Source: Limnephilus marmoratus
Lineage: Eukaryota; Arthropoda; Insecta; Trichoptera; Limnephilidae
DNA length: 64,000 nucleotides
Assembly (NCBI GenBank): GCA_917880885.1
Contig: OU862919.1
Location: 50,071,058 to 50,135,057, forward strand
Reading direction: 5' to 3'
In this document: positions 21,520-32,790 of the stretch, piece after piece
Layout of the letters: each line of letters begins with the position of its first letter
Numbering within the stretch: position 1 is the stretch's first letter
Program-made: the position numbers and the translations under genes
Notes under the pieces: generated by a model
Database searches by the model: none
Told to the model about the DNA's origin: nothing
Seen by the model: only the letters and a program-made list of their open reading frames with translations

Positions 21520-21680
21520 ATGATAATTCCCTTAAACCCTTTTCCTTCCCAGAACTCTCCTCTCCTTCCTTTTCCTAAAAAAACCCATCACACAGCATCC
21601 CCAAAGATGACATAGGCCCTGAGGGAAATTATTTTCCTCAGGGCCTCCTGTGTGGAGCTCAAGTAAAAAAAAATAAACAC
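21520..21680 (+). repeat. R1 3' end with complete hairpin tail
   Basis: CTTAAACCCTTTTCCTTCCC, then ACAGCATCCCCAAAGATGAC, the hairpin GGCCCTGAGGGAAA / TTTTCCTCAGGGCC with an ~3-nt loop, CTGTGTGGAGCTCAAG and an A-tail. The outer pair CACACAG/CTGTGTG closes a longer stem. Confidence 0.85.
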
Positions 21681-21689
21681 TTTTTTTTC

Positions 21690-22735
21690 GGTTATTTCTA
21701 TGAAAAACGCACAGTGTTTCTTTAAATGCTATTTTAGGCCTTACAAACGAGATTTTTGCTCTATTTTAAACGAGTGGTGTTTTATTAAACATTTTAACAA
21801 TTATCGCTCCAATATTATCGTTTTAAATATTAGCGCGCTCCCTCTAACATTCGTATTTACATATCTCTTTTTCTTCTTTTTTGAGCGGGTCCTAGCGGGC
21901 TTTAAGACCAATAAACAAATATCAATTACGTGCCTAATCCTAATAGTTCTTAATTGATGTAAGCATCCCGAGAACTTCATGTTAAATTTACGGCGTGACA
22001 ATCGTGCTTTTAATAAGAGTAATTATTTAAAAAAAAACCTAATTATTGAAGTAGCAATAGGCGTTTACCGCCATCAATATTTTTGCATATAATTAGTTTT
22101 TTTATTGAAACATCTATCATATAGCTTTTAACATCTAACAGCCTTCGTGTCTCTCGTAAACATATTTTCCAAATACACAAACTCATCGAACTGCTCCAAG
22201 TATTCATAATTCACAAATGTATTGCACACTGTTTTCGTACTCTATCTTTCAAACACCATGACATAAGACATCTTTACGTTCATCATTTACTCATTCTTCA
22301 TACATACTTCGTTCACCCCACGAACCTACAAGGAGATAGTTTAATGACGACAAACACATAAATTTAATTAATAATATTAATATATTACTATTTTTACGCC
22401 TTAACCAATCTTTCATTAAACTTGTCTTACTGCGCTTCTCGATTGATACGGAATTATTTCTTATAAAAATTAGATTTTGAAAAGCGAGTATTTATGTTGG
22501 GGGGGAGACGAAAAAATATGCATGTTGCATTTTAATGTTGTTAAAGTTAATTCACTTACGCGATATGCGAACTGTACTACGCCATATTTACATGTAAGCA
22601 TATTACATTTCATAGACAATCAATACTGTCAATTATAGAAAAATGATTAATGCCACATAAAATAATAATTTATTTATGTTATGAAGTGAATGCATTATTG
22701 ACAAGTTTGAACCTGTATTTACAACAAAAGAACAT
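21690..22735. other. No gene seen
   Basis: AT-rich. The frames present are short and lack domains. A G-run GGGGGGGAG occurs at about 22,500. Confidence 0.5.
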
Positions 22736-23034
22736 TAATTTGGGAGGCTGGAATGCGTACCGTCGCCCCGGGAACCTCTATTGGATAACCAACTCCTCTG
22801 CCATAGGTCACCCACAGATTTAGCAGGGGTGCCCGGGTTCATGGGGTGAGGTTTGTCTAGGTCTTGGAGGCGGATGACCAAGACAAACTGAACCCCAGAT
22901 TCCTACACACACCTTAAACCCTTTTCCTTCCCAGAACTCTCCTCTCCTCCCTTTCCTTAAAAAAACCCTCCACACACCATCCCCAAAGATGACATAGGCC
23001 CTGAGGGAAATTATTTTCCTAAAAAAAAAAAAAC
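22736..23034 (+). repeat. R1 retroposon, copy with head and A-tail
   Basis: Starts AATTTGGGAGGCTGGAATGC, contains GTCGCCCCGGGAACC, a short internal deletion after GGTCACCC, then GGGTGCCCGGGTTCATGGGG and the tail to TTATTTTCCT followed by an A-run. It is truncated within the hairpin. Confidence 0.85.
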
Positions 23035-23692
23035 ATGGAAAGAAAGGTATTAGAATAATTACACATTACACATATCCGTTAGACAAACCCTGCTTGCCAT
23101 TCAAACCATTAAAAATCTGAGATGTATATCTTATTTTTGATGACACACAGCTTCCGCAGTTTGAACCTCAACCCAGTACCAGTAGTACCGGGAAAAATTC
23201 GAATTAGTTACTTTTGTTTTTAATTTCATGGGAATTTATTTTATTAGAGGTATTTCCGTTAAATGTCGTATTTGAATATTTTAATTAAAAAAAGGAATAT
23301 TCCGTATTATCCATGAAGCGGACTTATACTTTTTTAGAAATCTTTCTCTTACAGTAGCATTTGGTGGTCATCGTCTTTGTCTCCGAATGTCGGTACGGCA
23401 GAGTGCAGCCTGCAGACCGCAGCATCCCGGTTGCATCACCTGGCGGGTGATCACAGCTCACATAACAAGCTGCGCATCTTCTCCGGGACCTATTGCGACA
23501 GGCGAGTCGCGACTAACCTTTACACTAATGCCACGACACATTATACGTGATCAGTTGCCGTCAAGTCCTGCGTTTTTTAAACTTAAGTAGCAAGTGGTTG
23601 CAAATTTTTTCATGCGATTTATTATATGTATGGTTGGGAGATTTAGTACCCTTTTCTACACAAGAATAAAACAAATATATAAACACGAATGC
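23035..23692. other. GC-richer island near 23,390-23,590, no supported gene
   Basis: A 67-codon plus-strand frame at 23,387-23,590 follows a splice-acceptor-like TTTCTCTTACAG (about 23,345-23,356). I see no domain and no donor partner, so an exon is only a possibility. Confidence 0.3.
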
Positions 23693-23805
23693 GAGCCGAG
23701 CCACGAATTATGGGAAAGGAACGAAGCAACGACAAACGGCGCGAAACGTAACTCGTGGTTTGCTTCATTCCTTTCTCGTAATTCGTGGTTCGGTGCGTGG
23801 AAATA
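23693..23805. repeat. Short hairpin, ~110 bp
   Basis: GCCGAGCCACGAATTATGGG and GGAACGAAGCAA on the left face TTGCTTCATTCC and CTCGTAATTCGTGGTTCGG on the right, around a ~30-bp loop. Confidence 0.75.
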
Positions 23806-23844
23806 CTTACGTGTTTGTACACAGCATTATGTAACGCGAATGGA

Positions 23845-24060
23845 ACAGCACGCGGCCCGTTCCGGCCCATTTCATACAAACATGAATTTAGGATTAGGAG
23901 CCAAAATATAAAACTAAACATAAAAATATCTCTGTAATCAAAAGTTATATCAAATTTTTGTATAACCGTTGATTACAAAAATATTTTTTCAGTTTGGTTT
24001 TGTATTTTGGCCTCAAATCCAAAATTAAGTTTTGTACGAAACGGGTCGAAACGGGCCATG
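23845..24060. repeat. R5 foldback MITE, copy 1
   Basis: The left arm has CCCATTTCATACAAACATGA and GGAGCCAAAATATAAAACTA. The right arm carries the complements (TTGTATTTTGGCCTCAAATC, CGTACGAAACGGG-like). A related arm lies at 26,340-26,485. Confidence 0.75.
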
Positions 24061-24185
24061 CAGCCATTCCTCGTAAATTATCACATCGACAGGGGTGCAT
24101 TTCAAAATATCTGACGGCGACGGACAGAGTTTCGTCAAGTTAAAGAGCTTTTATAAAATTAGTAACAATAACCAATTTTTATTTC

Positions 24186-24308
24186 ATTAAATGAAGACAA
24201 TATTAGCGAAACTCAATCGAAAATATGGAAACAGAAAAGACATTGGCACCTCTGAGACTCTACCTTTGGCTTTCCGCGCCACTGCGCTAACCACTGCGCC
24301 AAGGTGCC
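24186..24308 (-). repeat. R3 tRNA-derived SINE with tRNA-like head
   Basis: Read on the minus strand, a tRNA-like head (24,308-24,245) is followed by the R3 body TTTTCTGTTTCCATATTTTC, GATTGAGTTTCGCTAATATT and tail GTCTTCATTTAAT. A second R3 body lies inverted at 24,963-25,015. Confidence 0.85.
24245..24308 (-). other. tRNA-like sequence (SINE head) with intact acceptor stem
   Basis: The ends GGCACCT and AGGTGCC pair perfectly over 7 bp. The A-box/D-arm reads TTGGCGCAGTGGTTAGCGC with a GCGC/GCGC stem, and the anticodon loop would be GCGGAAA. The T-arm is shortened (GGTAGAGTCTC instead of a full GGTTCGA box), so this is a tRNA relic heading the SINE, not a working tRNA gene. Confidence 0.65.
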
Positions 24309-24962
24309 GATATCCTATTCGGTCATTTCTAAGGCCCTCCGTTCATGGAGATACTTACAATCTACGTAATTGTGACAAAACCACAAGTACCCTGCTGATA
24401 TACTACTTTTTAATGCTAGTCTCCGTACACGGCGCTATCCGAAATATGCTGAACTTGATCATTTTTCACGTGCAGCCGTGGAGTTAACACGATGTCAAGC
24501 GATGTCATGTGACTTTTTTTCCAACATCAATCCATGCTTTCTCCACTAAATCCTTTCTTACGTGTTCTGGTACAGTATAGTTATATAAACATGCATTTTT
24601 TCCACATCCAGAACAAATCTAACACTACTTTCATGTTCCGACGCCATTTCTGTTAAATGTCAAACGAATAAGTATCAGACACAAATGATGCGACGCGTCG
24701 CTTGCGATCAGCACTGTCGGCATCGTGATACTGATTGGAAACCGACAGCCACCGCGTAGCGCCGTGAACGGGCACTAGCAAAATCGTATGGGGGTACTTA
24801 CGATCGGCGCGTATGATACGCTCACGAGGATCGAGTTTCTTGTATCTCCGTGAACGAAGGCACTAACTGTCGTACTTCGACTAAGAACAACCAACATAAT
24901 CTTCATTTTCTTAACGCATATTTTATTGGCTGCTATCTTTATGTATGATTGCAAGACTCGAA
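24309..24962. other. Unassigned DNA between two inverted R3 units
   Basis: No gene seen. GATACTTACAATC and TACTTACGATC-like pieces near 24,350 and 24,795, and CCGTTCATGGAGATAC / GTATCTCCGTGAACG at 24,340 and 24,841, are inverted short matches. This suggests a larger decayed inverted repeat. Confidence 0.5.
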
Positions 24963-25040
24963 TCCGGACTAAATCCGACCTTAGTTTCGCTAACATTGAC
25001 CTCATTTAATTAAATATTACAATTTGAGCTTATACTCATA
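24963..25040 (+). repeat. R3 SINE body, inverted partner of 24,186-24,308
   Basis: TTAGTTTCGCTAACATTGAC, CTCATTTAATTAAATATTAC and AATTTGAGCTTATACTCATA match the R3 body and tail. Confidence 0.75.
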
Positions 25041-26335
25041 AAATTAAAAATAAAAATAAACTAATTTTTATTCTATACTTCATGGGTAGTTATGATTCAT
25101 GTTCACAAGAGTTCCCTTCATATTTTGCACATCATAATCTAATATGAACACAAACATCGGTGGGTACTGGGTCTTTAATTTAAGACGGAGTTGAGCAGCA
25201 CTGGACCGTGCGATTACGACCCGAAGAAGCTTTTTCCCACTGATAATAGTCATGATCAAAATAGATTCGCTGTTTACCTTTGAAGGTGATTCGGTGCCCC
25301 TCTCATTCATCGGACCCGCGGTAGGGGACACTGGGGCAACGGCAAACAGCTGGTTACTCCGAACGATCGTAGAGGGAAGTTTCGCACACTGTTTAAGTTA
25401 AGTCGTGAATCTAAATCACATAGAGAACCTAAAATCTTTTTTTTCGATATGAACATGTCGATTTTTGAAGTAAAAACTTCTTTAGCACCGTGATTTGAAA
25501 CACTCTAAAATGAATAAGCGACAGAGACAAACACATACATCTATAGGATTTAGCCTGCGAGAAAATGAGATTAGTATAATCGGTCTCTTCTTTGTGAGGT
25601 GATTTGTAGCTCATCGGTCTCCCCTTTGTGCGGTACTATGCGGTCTTTCCACTCTTGTTTACTTTAGTTTTCTAAAGGTTTCACTTCTGCCGCGTGTTAA
25701 TAGTACATTTTTTCCGATATTTCATATTATTATTAAACCTGTTTTTCGGTAACTAAAAGGTTAAAAACTTTTGAAGTCTGATCTATGCATCGACCCTACT
25801 ACGCTGTGCTACCACCTAGTAACCATTTTTTTTATTGACCTAATGAATTCCAACCTTGGACTCGATTTAATCGAGCCAAAGCTTCAATTGAAAACAAATA
25901 ATAAAAAGTTATACCGCAAATTAAACTCAAAATGAGATGTGGATTCACTAGTTTCCCGCTTACATTACGAGTTTCCGAACATCATGTATATTTTACTTCA
26001 AAATGATGTAATATTTGCAACATTATTAAATGATAATACTTCTTTTCTTATTGTAGTACCGTAATGCGTAAGGGCGGCTGGTTGAACAGTGTGTTTGTGT
26101 GCAGCACTGGTAAATTATATCGTCTAAAATTAGTTTATAATATCTTACCGAAAAATATAAAATCTATGAATTTCATTAAAAATATCACCTACCAATATAA
26201 TGCATAATATATTATAATATGAATCAGGGAGAGCAAATTCTCAAAGTTCCGCGCGAATTTACCCTGTCCGGTGTGCAGGCCAATTGCAAGCGGAACGAAT
26301 TATGTTTTTGTATCGAATATCCCAAACATTGCCAG
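25041..26335. other. No supported gene
   Basis: An 83-codon minus-strand frame at 25,080-25,331 (VSPTAGPMNERGTESPSK start) has fairly balanced codons, but no domain or splice context that I recognise. The rest is AT-rich without pattern. Confidence 0.4.
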
Positions 26336-26485
26336 CGCGCAACGCCGGCCATATGTATGAAAAATTAAGATATTTTGGTGTGCCACCCGGCGGCCTTTAT
26401 CATACAAACTTAAATTCTGATTTAAGGCCAAAATACTCAACCAAACTGAATAATTCTTTTTTTAATCAAAAGGTACAGCAAATAC
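26336..26485 (+). repeat. R5 MITE arm, copy 2
   Basis: TTTATCATACAAACTTAAAT, TTTAAGGCCAAAATACTCAA and CCAAACTGAATAA resemble the arms of the foldback at 23,845-24,060. Confidence 0.6.
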
Positions 26486-26689
26486 CTAAATTTTACATAT
26501 ATTTGCTTTTTTATTGATTGGTGTTTTAAATTATAAAACGCAGATCATTAAGGAATACAATTATTTCATAGATACAATTTTGCCCTCGTGCTGTTTATAC
26601 TTTGTTTATAAATACTGTTTGTATCCTGTTTAAAATGAAATATAAAACTAACTAACCAACCATCACGCCGTTCGCCGTAGGCAGAGAGG

Positions 26690-26930
26690 ACGGACCGCCA
26701 AATAACTCGGTCTTGGCACACACTCTTTGCCTCACTCACATTCATACATCGTCTCATACATTCTCTTCTATTATTCCGACTTTCGACATGGCCCGACTCA
26801 AGTATCTGATTCACTTGCTCGTGCCATGTCTTCCTCGGGCGTTCCCGACTTCTTCTACCATTCACATTTGCGTCGTATATTCTTCTTACACTACTTTCAA
26901 ATTTATTTTATTTTATGAAATATAAAATAA
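26690..26930 (-). pseudogene. Non-LTR retrotransposon C-terminal fragment
   Basis: The minus-strand frame reads SVRRIYDANVNGRRSRERPR, KTWHEQVNQIL, then RRECMRRCMNVSEAKSVC and QDRVIWRSVLSAYGERRDG. This basic 'GRPRKTW ... DR..WRS' tail is the usual C-terminus of insect LINE polyproteins after the RT. Only ~80 codons are recognisable. No catalytic residues remain, and the frame runs on into flanking A/T sequence. I cannot name the clade with certainty. The neighbouring AAATAAAATAAAATAAATT palindrome at 26,905-26,940 is unrelated simple sequence. Confidence 0.6.
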
Positions 26931-26944
26931 AATAAATTAAACTT

Positions 26945-28790
26945 TGTAAAAAAAAGAGTTTTTTGAGTTGAAATTTAAGATTTACTTACGAAAAAATAGT
27001 ATTGTGTTTTCTTAGTACCGAAAAATAAAAATTTTAATTAAAAAGCGATATTGTAGAAGTTTTCGCACTTCGAAAACAGCTTAAAATAGATCTTCTCTCC
27101 AAATAAGATTAGTGGATCATTTTTACCTAATGTTGCTTAGTAATCGTTATCTCATAGTTACGGATTATCAGTGAACCACCACGTTTTCAGGGCAGCGGCC
27201 GCCACTGATTATGACCTACATATGCGTACAGTGTAAAACGAAAACAAAGTTGGTTTTATTATCGTGTAGTTGTGCTTTTTGGAGAAAACGTCGATGCCCG
27301 CTACTGCGTACTATTTTTCATTCAGTTTGGTAAAATATTTGTAAAAAATTTGATAACAGTACGCTGTTTACCTTGCGTTGACATATCACTTAAACACGTC
27401 TCCATACTTACGCTTCTCAAAATGCACTTGATGAATTCAACGAACTCAAACTTGCGCGTATATATAGAGGAGGAATGTCACTTCCATATTCCACTTGGCG
27501 CGCTTCTATAGGTCATTTTGTTCGCGCTGTACAAGCAGGTATGCATTACTTTTCAGCCTACTGTAGTATATAAAAATATATTGTTTTATCTGAAAGGGAA
27601 GACACTAAGATGAGATTTCAAACAACAAAGTTATTGTTAATAAAAAAACAACTGTTTTTTCTTCATTTTCCTTTAGGTGTTCGCTATTACCTCATTCTCC
27701 CCTACTGGCTAGGCCCGGTACCTTTACAATTGTACACAGTGCACAGTACTGCACGGTGCGCATTATCCCGATGCATTAGTGTGTCATGTGCCATTTAGAT
27801 TTGCATTATTAGTACACGATCAACCATTTAATTTGCGTTAACCGTCGGGCGTCGACAGGTTCTTCTGTATTTCTGTTTTCAGGCTCAAAGATCGCAGATG
27901 TTAAGATTAGGGTGAAAGGAAAATATAAATTTTGTCATATATAAAACATTACTTTTCAATTATATATATTAAATTAAACTAAACTAAATTATACAAAACC
28001 AAATGCAAATACCAACCCTACCCGACCCTACCCGATCAACCCTAAAAAATAAATCTCTTTTGGGTATTCTTGGAAAGAATGGCAGAAAATCTTTGGATTC
28101 TGTCTGAATCTGCAAAATTTTAGAAAAGTGAAGCTTGGCGTCAAAAAATTGTGTTTTTTCTCAGTCAACGTACCTAACTATCATCAGTTAGCATGCTCAT
28201 TTACATCGTGAACTATGGCGCTTTGAAATATCTGCATTTGCTTGTTCCATATTATTATTTTTAATCTATGGCCAAGCCAGTTTGTAATGCTCATGCCTAG
28301 GTACATGATATATTTACTACAAATATGTACACTATGAACAGCTTTACTTATAAACGTAGTTTAAAATTCACCCGACTATTAAACAACTTTTTACGTAAGA
28401 TAAAGGTTGCATATCAGATATGTAAAATTAAAAAGAAAAATTGGTAAGGGCCGTAAAGTTTAAATATACCTCGACCAACCTAAAATAATATCGGCATTAA
28501 TGTAGGTATAGTTTCAAATTAATTTAACTATTAAAACATTTGCACGTAATAATAACCTGTGATCTCTTGAATGAAACTATTCCTTTGTAAAGAATATTAT
28601 CAACTAAATATACAATTTGGCTGTCCTGAAACGGGTATCCTTCCCAGTTGGACAGACAAAGTATCATTTTGTAATGTATTGTAATATATATAAGTATATA
28701 TAAATAAATAAATAAATCTAATTGGCACCATAATATAATATTTATGAACATAGGTCCAACAAGTTTGCATCCATAGTAAATTGAGAGGGG
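26945..28790. other. No gene seen
   Basis: AT-rich with short frames lacking domains. CCCTACCCGACCCTACCCGA at 28,016-28,035 is a short tandem motif. Confidence 0.5.
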
Positions 28791-28794
28791 TATA

Positions 28795-28965
28795 GCTGCT
28801 CTCAGTATCACCCTGGTAAAAGACCACCATTCGGAATTGAAACATTGCTTGAAATGGCTTTAGCCGTGTGATCTATATAGCCATGTACTTTCCCACATTT
28901 CTCTACCCATCTCCTTCCCTCCCACAGTACCTTCAGCTCCACAACATACCCCAATAGGATATTTT
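28795..28965 (-). repeat. R2 repeat fragment
   Basis: Reverse complement of R2: CTCTCAGTATCACCCTGG, GGCTTTAGCCGTGTGA, CATCTCCTTCCCTCCCACAG and ATACCCCAATAGG match 29,855-30,015 and 52,725-53,000. Confidence 0.75.
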
Positions 28966-29854
28966 CACTCTTTTTTGTATTCTCAAAAAAATAAAAATAA
29001 AATGACTACAATGAAAGGATTTTTATTTTAATTTCATGTTGACGAATATATTTTATACAAAACGACATGTTCGTTTTTATTTGTGAATTCGGCGGCGTTG
29101 ACGTCACGCCAGACAACGTTGGTGACAGCCGCCTTACCAGCCAGTGGCGGTTTCTACGTCATAATGAAATTGTAGACAGTTGGAACCGCTACGGAACGAG
29201 CGGTTTTTCAAATCAATAAATAGTAATGAAAATATTAAAATTATACATTGTTAGTACAATGATCAGAATCAGAAAAATAACCGGATGCCATCTGCGGTTG
29301 GTAAGGAGCAGTCGGGACTCTTGGGCAGTATCCACATAAAATAATAATTGGTGCCGTATTTTTTATATTCATCATAATAATATGTCCTTTCAAAATATCT
29401 TGCATTGGTTTCAAAATCCGGAAATTGTTAATCTGTCGAATGTTGAACAAAAAATATGGTTAAAAATCATATTATAATATACAGGTATCATTAGCAAACT
29501 CACAACTATAATTAGTCAAAAACGTGACAAACAATATGCTCCATGAAAAGACCACTCTAACGAATTCAAGGACATTTCGGAAGTTTATTAAACTCTTACA
29601 TAAGATGAATCAAATAATTATGATTAAGATGGTCCCGTACCTACGCTTAAATCTCATCTAATTTGAGGGAACGATCGCATATTTTATCGTATGCGGGTCC
29701 AACGTCTTTTTTAGATAATAGGTAGGTACCTATTGATTTTGAAATACATAAATTCGTATAATATTATTTGGCATAGTGTTTAAAGAATATTGTGAATACC
29801 TCATAAGAGTCTCAATTGATTCAATCTGAGTGAGACGAAATCGTGAGACTTTTG
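28966..29854. other. No gene seen; one CRE-like palindrome
   Basis: TGACGTCA occurs at about 29,100 in a GC-richer patch. Alone it is weak evidence for a promoter. The remainder shows nothing recognisable. Confidence 0.4.
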
Positions 29855-30015
29855 CATTCCCAATTAAGGTATGTTGATGCGCTGAAGGTAAGTGGGGAGG
29901 GGAAGGATATGGGAACAGGAAGGAGGGAGAACACCAAACACGGTTAAATCGATTTTAATTCTGAATGATGGTCTTACACCAGGGCGATACTGAGAGTATC
30001 TTCCACACTGGAACG
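29855..30015 (+). repeat. R2 repeat fragment
   Basis: CCAATTAAGGTATGTTGATG, GCTGAAGGTAAGTGGGGAGG, CACCAAACACGGTTAAAT and TTACACCAGGGCGATACTGA match the other R2 copies. Confidence 0.8.
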
Positions 30016-30107
30016 TGCCGCAAATATGCTTTAAATGTTTGTAATATTTAATAATAATTTTTTGATGAAATTATGCACACTTGAGGTTCAAAATAAAAAG
30101 GAAAATT

Positions 30108-30287
30108 ACTTGTTTTTTGTTATTTGTTTTTGGGGTGTTATGCTGTGTTGCGTTACCTCCTCCTTTAGCCAACGTTTCACATCTGCCCTGATGATGGACA
30201 CTGTAACGCTGTCCGAAACGTTGGCTAAAGGAGGAGGCAGCGCAACACGGCATAACACCTCAAAAACAAATAACAAAAATACTTTTG
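30108..30287. repeat. Palindromic MITE, ~180 bp
   Basis: The left half (GTTATTTGTTTTTGGGGTGT, CCTCCTCCTTTAGCCAACGT) is mirrored by ACGTTGGCTAAAGGAGGAGG and ACACCTCAAAAACAAATAAC around GATGATGGACACTG. Long-looking reading frames across it on both strands come from the symmetry and are not genes. Confidence 0.85.
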
Positions 30288-31143
30288 GCCGTGAAAATCT
30301 AAAATCAGGAAAATTACTGTCCACATCTGATTTCCTAAAACTACGCAAAGGACATCACGGGCATCATGGACTTCAGATTGTGTTCATCCTGCAGTCATCA
30401 GCATCAAAACAATTGGTTAAATTTTTAGAAAATTCAGTTATAATTGTCATGGCTCCCAGAACAGATAAATATCATTTGAAGCTTTTTAAATTTTTTTACC
30501 TAATGTCAGTTCACAGTTATTTTGAAAAGCAATTTGATATGTAAAAAAATTATCAATTGAATTTAATAGTAAAGTTACACACACATCACGTAATGTTGAA
30601 AAAGGGAAGGTTTCTATCCAAATACTGAGGTCCACGGGGTTTGGAAGATCATGGTATTAGCGTAAAATAAGTTGTCATCTCTCACATAACTAAATAAATC
30701 ATTAGCAAATGTTATGTTCATTATTATATTAATATTATGGCTAGAATGAGGGGTACGTGGCTACTGGTCAAGCAATAAATCAGTTACCTACCTTACCTAC
30801 ATAATTACAGGTCAACTAGATACCTACCAGTCTACCACATACATTATTCATACGCAGAGGTGATTAGGATAAATTATAAATCATTGTAAACGCGGTGGAT
30901 CATTCAGGGTGCATCATTCACAAAAGATTACTCCATGGGAACCTTTGGAGCTGCCAGTACAAAGGAGGTAGTAAAGTTAACCAAAGGACACAAAAATGCT
31001 CATAATTTCAGATTTAATTGCTTCAAAATTGCGTCGAGGGGCAGGGTAAATTTGGAAAATCCATTAAATATAACAGAATTAAAATACTAACATATTATTT
31101 CTTTATGTGGCGGCATCGCAAAGCACGCCAGTACTCGCCAGAT
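30288..31143. other. No gene seen
   Basis: ACTGTCCACATCTGATTT near 30,316 loosely matches 16,136 (CACTGTCCACATCCGATTT), probably a decayed repeat. Nothing else is recognised. Confidence 0.4.
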
Positions 31144-31506
31144 TTTCTAATACTATAAAGAGGAAAGATTTGATTGTTTGTTTGCATTTAATAAGCTCCG
31201 AAACTACTGAACCGATTTGAAAAATTCTTTCACCAATAGAAAGCTACATTATCAGCGAATAACATAGGCTGTATATAATGGTAAGCTCTGGCGTTATGAA
31301 ATTTGTATAAATTAAAATGTGTGTATATCATACATTTTAGCGGGGAGGAAAGGCAGGGGGAAGGTGGGGTTTTCGGAGAGGGAAGACACGAGGGTGGGGG
31401 AAGGTGGGGAAGGTGGAAGGGAACGGGAATGCACGGCAAAGGACATGCAGGGAGAATCAATTTATTTCTTTGATTGGCATAGCAACGCATGCCGGGTACC
31501 AGCTAG
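31144..31506 (+). mobile_element. Non-autonomous Helitron, ~363 bp
   Basis: Same family as 14,523-14,877: CTAATACTATAAAGAGG start, TTCTTTCACCAATAGAAAG, G-rich middle (GGCAGGGGGAAGGTGGGG) and terminal GGGTACCAGCTAG followed by T. The 5' end lacks the exact TC after A, so it is placed approximately. Confidence 0.75.
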
Positions 31507-31958
31507 TTAGAAATAAACGAATAATTTTTTCAATACCACATTTCTTAATGAACATAAAAATGTTTTAATAATGGTTCACCTTACGTTTAAAATAAAAAAA
31601 ATTGTGATGTAAAAAAAACAAAAACAAAAAAAAAACACAAAAATTATTTATTTTTAAACGACTTCGAAAAGGAGGAGGTTCTCAATTCGACTGTATTTTT
31701 TTTATGTTTGTTACCTCAGAACTCAGACAAATGGACGAATAACTCAATATCACGCCAACCGATTTCGATGATTCTTTTTTTTATTGGAAAGGATGTACTT
31801 CAAGGGTAGTTTGATGAGAGTTTGGTTAGGTTCTGATTATGGGATCCATGACAAAGTAACGGAACTCTCCAATTCTGAAGAACAAATTTACGATACTCGG
31901 CCGAATCTTAATCGAATTAGTTAGTGTACTTCAGATTCACTAAAAATCAAAAAATAAA
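31507..31958. other. Unassigned, with an insect interspersed motif
   Basis: AACGACTTCGAAAAGGAGGA, GGTTCTCAATTCGACTG near 31,659-31,695 is a motif I know as widespread in insect genomic repeats. No gene seen. Confidence 0.5.
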
Positions 31959-32345
31959 CAAAAATTTTAACAAAACAAAAAAACGACTTAAAAAAATGCA
32001 CTAAAAAGTAAAAAAATAATTTCGTATTCTTCTACAACTTTATAATCAACTTACCTTTTCTACTCATCAATATTATGTAGGTACGATTGTTATTTGAGTC
32101 GGTGTCAACCACAGATAATAGAAACAAAGGGTGTCAACCAAGGTACCCGCGGCCCGGCGTGTTCACTTGACAGCTTCTCTCCCGCCGACACCGATTCCAA
32201 AAATAACAATCGTACGTACATATTGATCAGTAGAAAAGGTAAGTTGATTATAAAGTTGTAGAAGAATACGAAATTATTTTTTTACTTTTTAGTGCATTTT
32301 TTGAAGTCGTTTTTTTGTTTTGTTAAAATTTTTGTTCATCAGTTT
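31959..32345. repeat. R4 inverted repeat
   Basis: The left arm (31,959-32,115; AATTTCGTATTCTTCTACAA, GTACGATTGTTATTT) and right arm (32,160-32,345; AATAACAATCGTACGTACAT, AGAAGAATACGAAATTATTT) are reverse complements around a GC-rich ~45-bp centre (GTACCCGCGGCCCGGCG). Confidence 0.8.
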
Positions 32346-32520
32346 TAACGAGTAAAACTTCAATTTGTAATATTTAATTAAACAAAGAATATTAGTGAAA
32401 TTCAATCGAAAAACTGAAAATAGAAAAATCAGAAAAAGATAGGTCACATCTAGGACTCGAACCCAGGACCTTCACCTTGCCGAGGCGCAGCTCTACCAAA
32501 TGAGCTAATTCGGATAGGGA
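32335..32520 (-). repeat. R3 tRNA-derived SINE, full unit
   Basis: Minus strand: the tRNA-like head at 32,517-32,449 has A-box TTAGCTCATTTGGTAGAGC and B-box GGGTTCGAGTCC, a GCTC/GAGC D-stem, a CTGGG/CCTAG T-stem and loop TCGGCAA. Then come the R3 body (ATCTTTTTCTGATTTTTCTA) and tail (TTTAATTAAATATTACAAAT). The acceptor stem does not pair, so it is a SINE and not a tRNA gene. Confidence 0.85.
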
Positions 32521-32699
32521 CACATCGAATTGGTCATATTTAGCTGAGAACTATTAACATAAAGTATGATACAGTTAAATATGTCTGATTCGGATAGGTA
32601 CATGGGATAGGAACACATAAGCTCTGTTGGTAGAATTGCGCCCATTGTGTTTTCATTTTCATTTTCATTTTAAAACGTAAGGTGAGCCATTTTTAAAAC

Positions 32700-32790
32700 T
32701 TTTTTATTTTTGTGTATTTTTTTCTGATTTTTATATTTTCAGATTTTCGATTGAGTTTCGCTAATATTGTCTTCATTTAATTAACATATT
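32700..32790 (+). repeat. R3 SINE body, inverted relative to the unit at 32.4 kb
   Basis: TTTTTTCTGATTTTTATATT, CAGATTTTCGATTGAGTTTC, GCTAATATTGTCTTCATTTA. With the previous copy this makes another head-to-head pair. Confidence 0.8.

Noticed and set aside
23387..23590. Possible exon after a splice-acceptor-like site
   Set aside because: No domain, no donor site or neighbouring exon in frame.
25080..25331. Possible host exon on the minus strand
   Set aside because: No recognisable domain and no paired splice signals; kept only as unassigned.
29095..29110. TGACGTCA as a CREB-type promoter site
   Set aside because: A single 8-bp site with no gene or TATA nearby is not evidence of a promoter.
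30035..30544. 169-codon plus-strand frame
   Set aside because: It crosses a perfect MITE palindrome that creates the open frame, and it has no domain.
32449..32517. Possible tRNA gene with good A and B boxes
   Set aside because: The acceptor stem does not pair and the sequence continues into the R3 SINE body.
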